NCBI GenBank assembly: GCA_963728145.1
Contig: CAVSJA010000006.1
Coordinates: 806,001 to 870,000, forward strand
Source of the DNA: CAVSJA01 sp963728145
Lineage (GTDB): Bacteria; Bacteroidota; Bacteroidia; Chitinophagales; Chitinophagaceae
Direction of reading: 5' to 3'
Length of the DNA: 64,000 nt
Below, piece after piece: positions 46,894 through 55,754 of this stretch. A model generated the notes under the pieces. It saw only the letters and a program-made list of their open reading frames with translations. It was not told the origin of the DNA and ran no database searches. Numbering within the stretch: position 1 is the first letter of the stretch; each line of letters starts with the position of its first letter. A program made the position numbers and the translations under genes.

Positions 46894-48815
46894 ATGAAAA
46901 AATTGCTCATTCTGGTATTAGTAGCTTTCTATTCTGTTGCTTCTTTTTCGCAACCCGATCGTTGGCAACAAAAAGTGAAGTACACCATGGACATCCAAAT
47001 GGATGTTAACACGAACCGATTCACCGGAAAACAAAAATTACAATACACCAATAATTCTCCCGACACTCTTACAAGGCTTTATTATCATCTTTATTTCAAC
47101 GCGTTTCAGCCCAATAGTATGATGGACGCAAGAAGCAGGGAATTGGGTCAAAACAGAGTTGGTCGATCTCCTGATTGGGATCCGCGTGTAAAGGATAGGA
47201 TACTTAATCTTAAACCTGATGAAATTGGTTATCAAAAAATCACTTCATTAAAAATCAATGGAGCTCAGCAACCCTACAAAACACAGGAGACCATTCTCCA
47301 GGTGGACCTGGCCAAGCCAATCCTGCCTAAGACTACAGTAACCATAGATATGGAATTCGAAGCGCAGGTACCATTGCAGGTAAGAAGAAGTGGAAGAGAT
47401 AATCCGCAAACAGGCGTTCGCCTTTCGATGAGCCAATGGTATCCGAAATTATGCGAATACGATGTGGACGGATGGCATCCGAATCCTTATGTTGCTCGTG
47501 AGTTCTATGGAGTATGGGGAGATTTCGATGTGAAAATCACGATCGACAAAAGCTATATTATTGGCGGAACAGGTTATTTGCAGAATCCAAACCAAATTGG
47601 TTATGGATATGAAGCGGCCGGAGCGAAAGTGACACAGCCCGCTGGATCTACATTGACATGGCATTTTCTTGCACCCAATGTTCACGATTTTATGTGGGCA
47701 GCAGACCCGGACTACAAACACCTCGTGCGACAAATACCAAATGGTCCAACCATTCACGTATTGTATAACTACAGGGAAAATGATGCAAGGAATGATGCTG
47801 CCTGGACTGAAATTGCAGATGCGGCGGTTGTCGTTCTTCCTTTTATCGAGAAAAGATATGGTCCATACCCATATAAGCAGTATACATTTATTCATGGAGG
47901 TGATGGAGGAATGGAATATCCAATGGGAACACTTATTGTTTGGTCCAAGTCTCGGTACAGCATTTCATGAATGGATGCATACCTGGTATCAAATGTTATT
48001 GGGAACCAATGAAAGCCTCTATGGCTGGATGGACGAAGGCTTTACTGAATTTGCAACGCATGAAGTAAGCGCATATTACCGCGAAACGGTAACAAAGAAA
48101 AGAATGGCCGATAACCCGGCTGCCTTGAGACGAATGGATTCTCTTTCTAAAATACTGCCATTGGAGCAATCGGGTTCCTATGGTTCCTATTATGGGTTAG
48201 CAAAAAGTGGCTTTGAAGAACCAATGACAACTCATGCTGACCATTTCAATACCAACTATGCATATGGATCTGCATCATATTCCAAAGGTTCAGTATTCCT
48301 TGCTCAACTAGGATATATTGTTGGTGACCAGGTAAGAGATAAGATTCTACTTAACTATTATTGGGCATGGAGATATCAAGCATCCTACTGTAAATGATTT
48401 TATCCGGGTTGCAGAAAAGACAAGCGGTATGGAACTGGATTGGTATAAAGAATACTGGATCAATGGAACAAAGACCATTGATTATGGAATCGATAGTTTA
48501 TGGGAGGAAGCTGGCAAAACAAAGATCAGGTTAAGAAGGATTGGTAAAATGCCAATGCCCATTGATGTGATGCTTGAATTCAAAGATGGCAGCAAACAAT
48601 TAGCATACGTTCCAATGTATCTCATGTTCGGTGCAAAACCGGTAGAAGACAATTCGGTTACCCGCAGCGTTCATGAATCATGGAAATGGACTCATCCGAC
48701 TTATACTTTTGAGATCGACAAAAAACTTACAGATATCAAAGCTCTCGAAATCGACCCAACACAACGAATGGCTGATTTGGAAAGAAGAAATAATAGATTG
48801 GAGATACCGTGGTAG
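46894..48815 (+). CDS. M1 family metallopeptidase, frameshifted twice
   Basis: About 640 residues. Signal peptide MKKLLILVLVAFYSVASFSQ, then an M1 aminopeptidase-N fold with the exopeptidase-like motif HGGDGGMEYPMG and the zinc site HEWMH-x18-E (HEWMHTWYQ, then WMDEGFTEF). Two breaks: near 47936-47942 one extra T (GTTTGG) hides the zinc site from the first frame (which stops at 47970); near 48377 one extra C (TATCAAG) breaks WRYKHPTVNDFI. Removing both joins three frames into one family-length protein ending ERRNNRLEIPW at 48815. Probably exported and active on peptides outside the cytoplasm. Confidence 0.9.
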
Positions 48816-48832
48816 TGAATGGTGAATGGGTA

Positions 48833-48996
48833 ATTGGCAATGGGCAATAGGCAATAGGCAAGGGGCAAGAAGCAAAAGGCAAGAGGCAAGAGGCAAGAGG
48901 CACAAAGGGCAAAAGGCATCCCGAAACTTCGGGAGGCAAATAGCAAATAACAAATAGAAAATATAAAATAGAGATTCCTCCCGCCTAAGGCGGGAC
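48833..48996. repeat. 7-mer GGCAATA/GGCAAGA tract plus CCCGCC palindrome
   Basis: Degenerate tandem units (GGCAATG, GGCAATA, GGCAAGG, GGCAAGA, GGCAAAT) at 48836-48950, interrupted by the short palindrome TCCCGAAACTTCGGGA (about 48919-48934). Then CCCGCCTAAGGCGGG at about 48980-48994. No reverse-complement arm of the 7-mer was found. It lies 3' of the M1 peptidase gene. Confidence 0.7.
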
Positions 48997-49005
48997 GGGA
49001 ATGAC

Positions 49006-49036
49006 GAAAAAGGTCGCCTTACGGGGCGACCTTTAT
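49006..49036 (+). terminator. bidirectional-looking terminator after the M1 peptidase gene
   Basis: Stem AAGGTCGCC/GGCGACCTT (49010-49018, 49025-49033), with A-run before and T-run after, in the convergent gap between the M1 peptidase (+) and the response regulator (-). The remaining gap (49037-49209) holds only the dyad at 49161-49179. Confidence 0.9.
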
Positions 49037-49160
49037 TACGAAAATAGGGTTCTGATTAGTCCGGTAAGTGGTAAGCAAATTATACCGGATAAGGCTTAAT
49101 GATTAACGAGTACTAACGTGCAACCTCAGAACAAAAATAACTTAGCATTCCACATCCACC

Positions 49161-49179
49161 AATACCATAAAGTGGTATT
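49161..49179. promoter_or_regulatory. AATACCA-N5-TGGTATT dyad downstream of the response regulator
   Basis: Perfect 7-bp inverted arms (49161-49167, 49173-49179) with 5-nt centre TAAAG, 31 bp past the stop of the LuxR-type regulator. On the plus strand two more T follow. It shares the TACCA/TGGTA half-sites with the dyad upstream of the same gene at 49880-49894. It could be an operator or a weak terminator. Confidence 0.4.
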
Positions 49180-49209
49180 TTCTATCACTTAAGTGGGTAA
49201 TTTTTGTTC

Positions 49210-49845
49210 TCACCTTCCGTAAAACTTGTTGACTGCTTCGATCCTGTTGTTTACATGCAGTTTCTCATAAATATGATACACATGCTTGCGTACAGTTTCC
49301 GCACTAATAAAAAGCTGAGCGGAAATTTCCTTGTACAACAATCCCTTTGCGAGATGTTCCAGGATCTCTTTTTCACGGTTGGACAAATTACTGAGCGCTG
49401 GATTGGCTGCGTCGGCTGGTCTCGTTTGAAAAGCAGCGACGACCTTCCGTGCGATCTGGCTGCTCATTGGCGAGCCGCCTTCATTCAATTCCTTAATTGC
49501 TTCAAGTAATTTATGTGGAGCTGTTTTTTTAAGAATGTAACCGCTTGCGCCTGCAGTCAAAGCCTCAAAGATTTTTTCATCATCCTCATAAATCGTACAC
49601 ATCATGAAAAGTATATCCGGATGCTCGGCCTTCAATTGCTTGACGATATCAATCCCATTCCGGCCTTCCCCCAGGTTTATATCCATCAGCACGATTTGCG
49701 GTCTGAGAATTGGGATCTTTTGAACTGCTTCCGATGCGGTGGCAAAACTACCCAACAACAGGTAACCATCTGACATGGTAATGATTTGCTCCAGAGCCGA
49801 ACGGATATCTTTATTGTCGTCGACAATACATATTGATATATCCAT
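49210..49845 (-). CDS. NarL/LuxR-type response regulator (A)
   Basis: 211 residues. Receiver domain (about 1-120) with VDDNKD acidic pocket, phosphoacceptor Asp in VLMDINLGEGRNG and the signalling Lys in ILKKTAP. LuxR-type HTH follows (LSNREKEILEHLAKGLLYKEISAQLFISAETVRKHVYHIYEKL). No kinase gene is adjacent, so it is an orphan regulator. Dyads with TACCA/TGGTA half-sites flank the gene and are candidates for autoregulation. Confidence 0.93.
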   Translation of the reverse strand: MDISICIVDDNKDIRSALEQIITMSDGYLLLGSFATASEAVQKIPILRPQIVLMDINLGEGRNGIDIVKQLKAEHPDILFMMCTIYEDDEKIFEALTAGASGYILKKTAPHKLLEAIKELNEGGSPMSSQIARKVVAAFQTRPADAANPALSNLSNREKEILEHLAKGLLYKEISAQLFISAETVRKHVYHIYEKLHVNNRIEAVNKFYGR

Positions 49846-49879
49846 GCGGCAAAGTTCAATTTTTTCCCCAGTAGCGGCA

Positions 49880-49894
49880 TACCACTTTGTGGTA
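49880..49894 (-). promoter_or_regulatory. TACCAC-N3-GTGGTA dyad upstream of response regulator A
   Basis: Perfect 6-bp inverted arms at 49880-49885 and 49889-49894, centre TTT, 35 bp before the start codon. NarL/FixJ regulators bind inverted heptamers (for example TACYNMT), so autoregulation is plausible. Rest of the 131-bp gap: nothing else recognisable. Confidence 0.45.
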
Positions 49895-49976
49895 GTTTTT
49901 ACTAACAGGTTGCGCAGAGCCCCCGGATAGTGCGGCGACTGTTAACTGGTTAATTGGTTGCTGGGATTAGGGTTGA

Positions 49977-50639
49977 TTAGGTGTGTACAAAAAGCAGGTA
50001 TTTTTGGTCGAAATAAGGCTCGGGGAAGATTTCGTGAATATCTACCATGCAGGGGCGAAGGTCGCTTTCAGAGATTTCCAGAGAGAGGTCACCGCCTTTG
50101 AGGCAAATGAGACCCGGCTTTGTTTCAGGATCTGGTTGGATTTCAGGAGCCAGGGATTTTTTAAGAATTGGCCTGCTCCATTTCCAAAGCTCAGCCAGGG
50201 GCGCTACGGCGCGGGAGGTAACAAAATCAAACTTGCGGTTCTTTATATCTTCAACGCGACTATGCTCGGCAGTTACATTTTTCAGCCCGAGTGCTTCCGC
50301 AACTGCCAGAACCACTTTGATCTTTTTTCCAATACTGTCGACAAGGTGAAATTTTACTTCAGGAAAAAAAATGGCAAGAGGTATACCAGGAAATCCTCCA
50401 CCGGTGCCAAGGTCAAGTATATGAGTTGAAGGTTTGAAATTAAAAATGGCAGCAATACTTAAGGAATGTAATACATGTTTTTCATAAAGACTATCCATGT
50501 CTTTACGGCTGATTACATTGATCTTTTGATTCCAATCAGTGTACAAATCTTCCAGCCGCTTAAACTGGTTAATTTGTTCAGAAGTAAACTCACCAAAGTA
50601 GCGGGTAATTAATTCCAGGTCTTGGGCGCTTTTCTCCAT
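49977..50639 (-). CDS. rsmG: 16S rRNA m7G527 methyltransferase RsmG
   Basis: 220 residues. SAM-dependent methyltransferase that makes m7G527 in 16S rRNA. Motif I ILDLGTGGGFPGIPLAIFFPEVKFHLVDSIGKK, then VTSRAVAPLAELWKWSRPIL, as in RsmG/GidB. ATG 50639 (MEKSAQDLELI) replaces a start at 50699. It overlaps the last 31 bp of the glycosyltransferase gene, so the two are translationally coupled. Confidence 0.94.
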   Translation of the reverse strand: MEKSAQDLELITRYFGEFTSEQINQFKRLEDLYTDWNQKINVISRKDMDSLYEKHVLHSLSIAAIFNFKPSTHILDLGTGGGFPGIPLAIFFPEVKFHLVDSIGKKIKVVLAVAEALGLKNVTAEHSRVEDIKNRKFDFVTSRAVAPLAELWKWSRPILKKSLAPEIQPDPETKPGLICLKGGDLSLEISESDLRPCMVDIHEIFPEPYFDQKYLLFVHT

Positions 50640-51742
50640 AGTGCGGGAGCAAAGATGCAATAATAAAAGAACATCCATACATCGAGAAGCCACCACCATG
50701 CAAAGAGGTCCTTTTCATTTAATACGCGCATTGTCTTGTAAAATATGATCGCCTGTGTAATAAAACGTAATGCGAAAACTCCCAATGCAATCCGCCAATC
50801 AAAATAGATAAGGCTTGCGACGAAAAGAGGATAAAAAAGAAAGAATGAAATACTGTATAGTGAAAGAAGGAATTTATGAGAAGTCTTGTAATATTTCGCT
50901 GTAGAATAGTGACGATTTTTTTGTCCCAGCCATTCAGTAAATTTTTTCTTGGGTTGAGAAAGGGTAATTGCTTCAGGGTCTATTACCACCCTTGTATTAT
51001 GTTTGTTGGCGACCTGGTTGATGAACAGATCATCATCCCCACCGGGAACATGATTGATGGATGAAAAACCTTTGTTTTTTAGAAAAAGATTTTTCTTGTA
51101 AGAAAGGTTTCTTCCTACGCCCATGTATGGATTTCCTTTAATTGCGTAGGAGAGATATTGAATCGCGGTATGAAAAGTTTCGAAGCGAATCAGCTTATTT
51201 AGGAGACCGCGGGTTTTGTGATAGGCGCCATATCCTAAAACGATCTCAACCCCATTTTCATAACCATCCTGCATTTTGCTTATCCAGTTTTCAGATGCCG
51301 GTACACAATCCGCATCCGTCAGAAGAATGATTTCATGCCTGGCTTCTTTAATTCCCATTGATAATGGATATTTCTTTCCTGGAATTCCCTTAGCCTCATG
51401 ATGAAGGGTTACAATATGAAGGTCCTTGAAAGTCTTTTTAAATTCCTCAAGAAGGTATTTCGTATCATCCTGGCTATTGTGATTCACAACGATCACTTCA
51501 TTGGTGCTCGGATATTGCTGAACAAGCAATCCAGGAAGATTTTTTGCAAGATTGCCTGCTTCATCTCTTGCGCAAACGATCACGCTTACGGGATGTTGCT
51601 GTGATTTATCTTTTGAAGGAGACTGATAATTGGCAAGTCTATTGAAAACAAACCAATAATAAATCAGTTGGATCAATGTCACAATGCAAAATGCATAGAA
51701 AAGCCACTGCCACCAATGGGCGATCAACGTCGAAAAGTCCAT
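50609..51742 (-). CDS. membrane glycosyltransferase family 2
   Basis: 377 residues. One N-terminal membrane helix (HWWQWLFYAFCIVTLIQLIYYWF), a GT2 catalytic domain with VSVIVCARDEAGNLAKNL and the DxD-like LLTDADCVP, the acceptor motif GGDDDLFI, a Q-x-x-R-like segment (QKNRHYSTA), and C-terminal helices (YSISFFLFYPLFVASLIYF). Likely adds a sugar to a lipid-linked or surface glycan on the cytoplasmic face. Substrate unknown. Next to rsmG and divergent from tgt. Confidence 0.88.
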   Translation of the reverse strand: MDFSTLIAHWWQWLFYAFCIVTLIQLIYYWFVFNRLANYQSPSKDKSQQHPVSVIVCARDEAGNLAKNLPGLLVQQYPSTNEVIVVNHNSQDDTKYLLEEFKKTFKDLHIVTLHHEAKGIPGKKYPLSMGIKEARHEIILLTDADCVPASENWISKMQDGYENGVEIVLGYGAYHKTRGLLNKLIRFETFHTAIQYLSYAIKGNPYMGVGRNLSYKKNLFLKNKGFSSINHVPGGDDDLFINQVANKHNTRVVIDPEAITLSQPKKKFTEWLGQKNRHYSTAKYYKTSHKFLLSLYSISFFLFYPLFVASLIYFDWRIALGVFALRFITQAIIFYKTMRVLNEKDLFAWWWLLDVWMFFYYCIFAPALWRKAPKTWN

Positions 51743-51779
51743 AATCAGTACCTCGGTTTAGGGAAATGCGGGGGCAAAT

Positions 51780-51960
51780 TTACGAAATACGATTTACGAT
51801 TTACGAAATGCGTCCCGAAGTTTCAGGATACGATTTCTTCAATTCGATCTGACCAATACCTTTGCATTTCCCTTTTGAAAACAACGAAGTTTAGCTGGAT
51901 TTTGGTGTGATATTAGAGTCAACAAATCGTAAATCGTAAATTGTAACCCGACATCGGGTA
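51780..51960. repeat. TTTACGA/TCGTAAA repeat with inverted arm between the GT2 gene and tgt
   Basis: Left arm 51780-51810 has TTACGAAA and TACGATT units. Right arm 51923-51948 has ATCGTAAATCGTAAATTG. They are reverse complements about 110 nt apart. A small palindrome (CGTCCCGAAGTTTCAGGA) and an ACCCGACATCGGGT palindrome are at the inner and outer edges. Single copies of the same unit are at 11936-11947, 44637-44680 and 55686-55735. Confidence 0.7.
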
Positions 51961-51970
51961 AATCCTTTAA

Positions 51971-53108
51971 ATGGCTTCACTTAGCTTTAGATTGGAATCT
52001 CAGAATGGATCAGTCGCGAGGGCTGGTATAATTACTACGGATCATGGGGAAATTCAGACTCCAATGTTTATGCCTGTTGGTACGGCGGGCAGCGTAAAAG
52101 CTGTTTCGCAAAAACAGTTATTGGATGAGGTGAAGGCACAGATCATACTTGGAAATACTTATCATTTATATCTAAGACCGGGATTGGATGTTATTCAGGA
52201 AGCCGGCGGCTTGCATCGTTTCAATGGATGGAACAAGCCAATACTTACGGATAGCGGAGGTTACCAGGTTTTTTCTCTTGCGGCAAACAGAAAGATCAGC
52301 GATGAAGGTGTGGTCTTTCAAAGTCATATCGATGGAAGCAAACATTTGTTCACTCCCGAATTTGTAATCGATATTCAAAGAACTATTGGCGCAGATATCA
52401 TCATGGCATTTGATGAATGTCCACCAGGTGGAAGTGAATTTGGTTATGCGAAGACTTCAATGGATCTAACCCATCAATGGCTGGATCGTTGCTTTAATCA
52501 GTTTAATAACAGTAGCTCCAAATATGATTATACGCAAAATCTTTTTCCAATTGTACAGGGAGGAACTTTTAAAGATTTGCGCAAACAATCCTGTGAATTC
52601 ATTGCTTCAAAAAATGCAACCGGTAATGCAATTGGGGGTTTAAGTGTTGGTGAACCTGAGGAAAGCATGTATGAGATCTGCAATTGGTGTTGTGAGAATC
52701 TTACCAAAAGATAAACCACGTTATTTAATGGGCGTTGGAACTCCATGGAATATACTGGAATGTATTGGAATGGGCATTGATATGTTTGATTGCGTAATGC
52801 CAACCCGAAATGGAAGAAATGCAATGCTGTTTACTTCGAAGGGCGTGATCAATATCGATAATAAAAAATGGGAAAAAGATTTTTCGCCAATTGATGATGG
52901 CATCGATTGTGAAACGAGTAATTATTACACCAAAGCTTATTTGAAACATCTGATCAAATCGAAGGAGATCCTGGGACTTACTATTGCAAGTGTACACAAT
53001 CTTGCCTTTTATATATGGTTAGTGAAAGAAGCGAGGATGCTCATTTTAGAAGGCAACTTTCAAAAATGGAAGGATGAGATGATTCCTATTTTAAAAACCA
53101 GACTCTAA
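51971..53108 (+). CDS. tgt: tRNA-guanine transglycosylase, frameshifted
   Basis: About 378 residues. Exchanges guanine for preQ1 (or queuine) at position 34 of GUN-anticodon tRNAs. Active-site segments TDSGGYQVFSL, MAFDECPPG, GGLSVGEP and the nucleophile region MFDCVMPTRNGRNA are all present. The frame breaks at about 52700: the first frame ends CCENLTKR-stop, the other resumes LPKDKPRYLMGVGTPWNILE. Removing one base in ATCTTACC aligns residue-for-residue with E. coli Tgt. The normal C-x-C-x2-C zinc site reads IDCETS, with only one Cys kept; His (SVHNL) remains. That matches the Bacteroidota Tgt branch as I recall it. Confidence 0.93.
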
Positions 53109-53112
53109 TAAA

Positions 53113-53695
53113 CTAGATGTTTGATTTCGAGCATTTACAAACAGAAAACTTCAAGTCAAACCGACCTTCAGTAATTTTTATCGAATCCGTGGCCGAGTTA
53201 TATAATGTTAATTCAAAAACTCCCGAAATAATCTTCTCGCCAAGGTCTAGTTTAGTAATTTCTATCTTTTCTGATTTTTGATAGTAGTTATGAGTTTTCA
53301 TAAAGGTGTCCGGTTGGGCTTAAATAGCTTAGTGTAATTGAATCAATTTTATTTCCAACGTCAAAAATCCCTTCATTAGTTCCCGTTTGTATCGAAAATG
53401 CGCTAAAAGAGTTGTCCTTTGTTTTGATAGCAGCATTCATATTTATTGATAGAGGTAGAGTTGCATTGCCATTCGTCGAAAATACATGTGAAAACAATTC
53501 TCCACAAGGATTAGCCGAAAATCCTCTGCAACTATAATAAGGTACCCAGATCTTTCCATCTATTTTACAGCCAAAAGTATTTTTTCCTTCTTGGGTTATT
53601 GGCGGGAGTTCGGTAGGAGGCCCCTCATACTTTCGACATTGTAAACTGCATAAGGAAGTAATTAAGATAAAGCAGACAAGGTTTCTCAATTTCAT
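53113..53695 (-). CDS. DUF6252-like lipoprotein, frameshifted
   Basis: About 193 residues when joined. Signal with lipobox (FILITSLCSLQCRKYEGPP), then a small beta-rich domain (FGCKIDGKIWVPYY). The first frame ends GHLYENS at 53288. In the next frame DTFMKTHNYYQKSEKIEITKLDLGEKIISGVFELTL runs to the stop at 53113 and includes ITEGRFDLKF, a C-terminus typical of small DUF6252-type Bacteroidota lipoproteins. Removing one base near 53310-53317 restores the gene. Family call is from memory and tentative; the joining is well supported by position and sense. No function known. Confidence 0.6.
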
Positions 53696-53907
53696 AAGCA
53701 CAAGTGATTAAGCAATACTGGCAATTTACAATACTTGTAAAGACAAAATTGGTCAGAAAAATAGAATTTTTGTAAATCACAAAGAAACACTTATACGCTA
53801 TAGTACTCGTATCTATTAGTTTTCAGAATTAGTAAGGGTTTTTTCTAACTTTAATTCAAAAGGTCGACATTGGAAGTAAGATAAATACGGTGTGATAAGT
53901 TACTGAG

Positions 53908-54471
53908 TTAAAACAACTTCTCCTGCGGCGGCTTCACTCCCTTCAATCTCAAATAAATTGTCGTTTGTCCCCGATGGTGAGTTTGGTGTTCAAATGCTTT
54001 CATAACCCAACCCAATCTTGTTACTTCAAAATTGCCGCGCTTAACTATTTCATCAAATTTAGCAGGGTCCATACTTTTTAATCCGTCAATAGCAAAATCA
54101 TAACTCTCCATCACAACTTTGGTCAATGCAGCTTTATTCTTAAACTCTTCTAACTGCTCAAGATTCTTGCCCTGGTACAATCTCTCTTTTCCACTTCCAT
54201 TTGCAGAAAGGCCGATCGTGCCCTGAGAAAGGTGCAACATCTGTTCAGCAAAACTTCTGATGTCCGGCGAAGCTTTGAAATTTATTCCATCCTCTGGCAT
54301 TGCGTCCAGGTATTCTTTCGTATAGGCTTTTGCTCTTTCCCAATCGCGGATCAATTGGGCTTTTAGCGTATCTGCATTACCAGGAAAAACCGGATTGGCG
54401 ATACTCTTTGAACTTAGCACTGTGGAGACCAGTAGGGTTGCGAGCAGGCTGGAAAGAACCATTGATTTCAT
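53908..54471 (-). CDS. exported DinB-like protein (2)
   Basis: 187 residues. Signal peptide (to SKSIANP), then DinB-type helices: FAEQMLHLSQGTIGLSANG and the end LGWVMKAFEHQTHHRGQTTIYLRLKGV with the His pair H-x2-H-H. Different sequence from the other exported DinB at 26685-27296. Metal binding is likely; function unknown. 212 bp of non-coding DNA lie on its downstream (left) side. Confidence 0.85.
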   Translation of the reverse strand: MKSMVLSSLLATLLVSTVLSSKSIANPVFPGNADTLKAQLIRDWERAKAYTKEYLDAMPEDGINFKASPDIRSFAEQMLHLSQGTIGLSANGSGKERLYQGKNLEQLEEFKNKAALTKVVMESYDFAIDGLKSMDPAKFDEIVKRGNFEVTRLGWVMKAFEHQTHHRGQTTIYLRLKGVKPPQEKLF

Positions 54472-54538
54472 ACATAGTTAGTTTAGTATGAAAAGCTACT
54501 ATTTATAAGGATTCAGAGCAGGAAAATAGGAGCAGCGG

Positions 54539-55324
54539 TTATTTCTTTTGGCTGAATAACCAATTCAAGAGATCAGGCTCGGCAAATGCGTTGTTCCAGC
54601 TATCGTGTCCGACTCCGGGGTATTCTGAATATTTAACCTTAGCCTTTGATGATTTGAGCGCTCCAACCATCTGGCGGGAGCAGGCAACAGGAACAGCAGC
54701 GTCTTTATCGCCATGAAATACCCATACTGGAATTTTCTTTCCGTATTGGGCTGTTTTGGCGGGATCTCCACCACCACAGATTGGAAATGCGGCTGCAAAG
54801 TATGCTGGTTTGCGCCAGAGTATTTCGAATGTTCCCATGCCACCCATCGAGAGCCCACCGACATAAATCTTTTTCGCATGAACCTTTCCGGAATTCTTAA
54901 AGGAATCCAGCAATTTTCCCACGAGGTCCAAAGATTTACCTATGGGTTGGTTTGAAAGAAACGCGAATCCAGACAGAGTATCTTTTTTGGTGGCATCTCG
55001 TCCGACTCTGGCCCATGCATCACTGCGGGGACATTGAGGAAAAATCACGATAGCAGGATATTTTGTTCGGTTGGCTTCATTTAAGAAAAGTTTTGATCCA
55101 TGCACTAACTGCGCCTCATTGTCATTTCCTCTTTCACCGGAACCATGAAGGAATAATATGAGCGGATATTTTTTACCTGCATCATAATTTATCGGATAAA
55201 GAATCCGGTAGCGAAGTGTATCCTTGCCAGAAATGTATTCTTTCTTTTCGTACAAACTATTGTCTTGTGAGAACAGCGTTAGTGTTGTACATGCGAGTAA
55301 AGCGATGAGGATTGATTTTTTCAT
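54539..55324 (-). CDS. exported alpha/beta-hydrolase (PHB depolymerase/CE1-like esterase)
   Basis: 261 residues with signal peptide (LTLFSQDNS). Oxyanion/first strand LILFLHGSGERGNDNE, nucleophile elbow YVGGLSMGGMGTFEI (G-x-S-x-G), acid VFHGDKDAAVP and catalytic His VGHDSW. The arrangement matches secreted esterases of the prolyl-oligopeptidase/CE1/phospholipase group. Substrate unknown; acetyl- or feruloyl-esters of polysaccharides would fit an uptake lifestyle, but this is inference. Confidence 0.87.
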   Translation of the reverse strand: MKKSILIALLACTTLTLFSQDNSLYEKKEYISGKDTLRYRILYPINYDAGKKYPLILFLHGSGERGNDNEAQLVHGSKLFLNEANRTKYPAIVIFPQCPRSDAWARVGRDATKKDTLSGFAFLSNQPIGKSLDLVGKLLDSFKNSGKVHAKKIYVGGLSMGGMGTFEILWRKPAYFAAAFPICGGGDPAKTAQYGKKIPVWVFHGDKDAAVPVACSRQMVGALKSSKAKVKYSEYPGVGHDSWNNAFAEPDLLNWLFSQKK

Positions 55325-55413
55325 ATCTCTAATATACTTATTTAGGACTTAATATAATTCTCTGTGTTCTCTGTGCGTCATTCCCGTCCCGCCACCGGCG
55401 GGAGGAATCTCGT

Positions 55414-55646
55414 CCTCTGCGTCCTTCCTTTTTGAACCTTGTCATTTCGAGCCCGGTACAATACATGAAACTAATTGAATGAGGCAACTAGGGCGAGAAA
55501 TCTGCGCAATTGGAGACTCCGTGTAATTTCAAAATGAAACATAATCGCCGATTGTGCAGATTTCTCGATCTACTTTCCTTTCATGTCGAGGGATTTTTAT
55601 TGACCGGGCTCGAAATGACAAGGTTCAAAAAGGAAGGATGCAGAGG
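55414..55646. repeat. 233-bp nested palindrome (MITE-like)
   Basis: Outer arms of 44 bp (55414-55457 and 55603-55646) are reverse complements with a single mismatch (C/T, still a G-U pair in RNA). An inner pair, around CGAGAAATCTGCGCAAT (about 55492) and ATTGTGCAGATTTCTCG (about 55551), also pairs. It is preceded by the short palindrome TCCCGCCACCGGCGGGA at 55388. No protein-coding capacity; the frame at 55510-55746 is a shadow. Resembles the TCATTTCGAG/GAGAAATCT repeats scattered through Bacteroidota genomes (recollection, not checked). Confidence 0.8.
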
Positions 55647-55754
55647 CGTGATTGCAAATAATAGTTTTAATCAGAATATTCAGTTAAATCGTCTGAAATC
55701 GTGCACCAGACAACGCCGCTTAAATCGTAAATTGCGCCTGCGCTAGGGCACCTG

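Noticed and set aside
55510..55746. 78-codon frame inside the palindrome
   Set aside because: Created by the inverted-repeat arms; basic, with no features.
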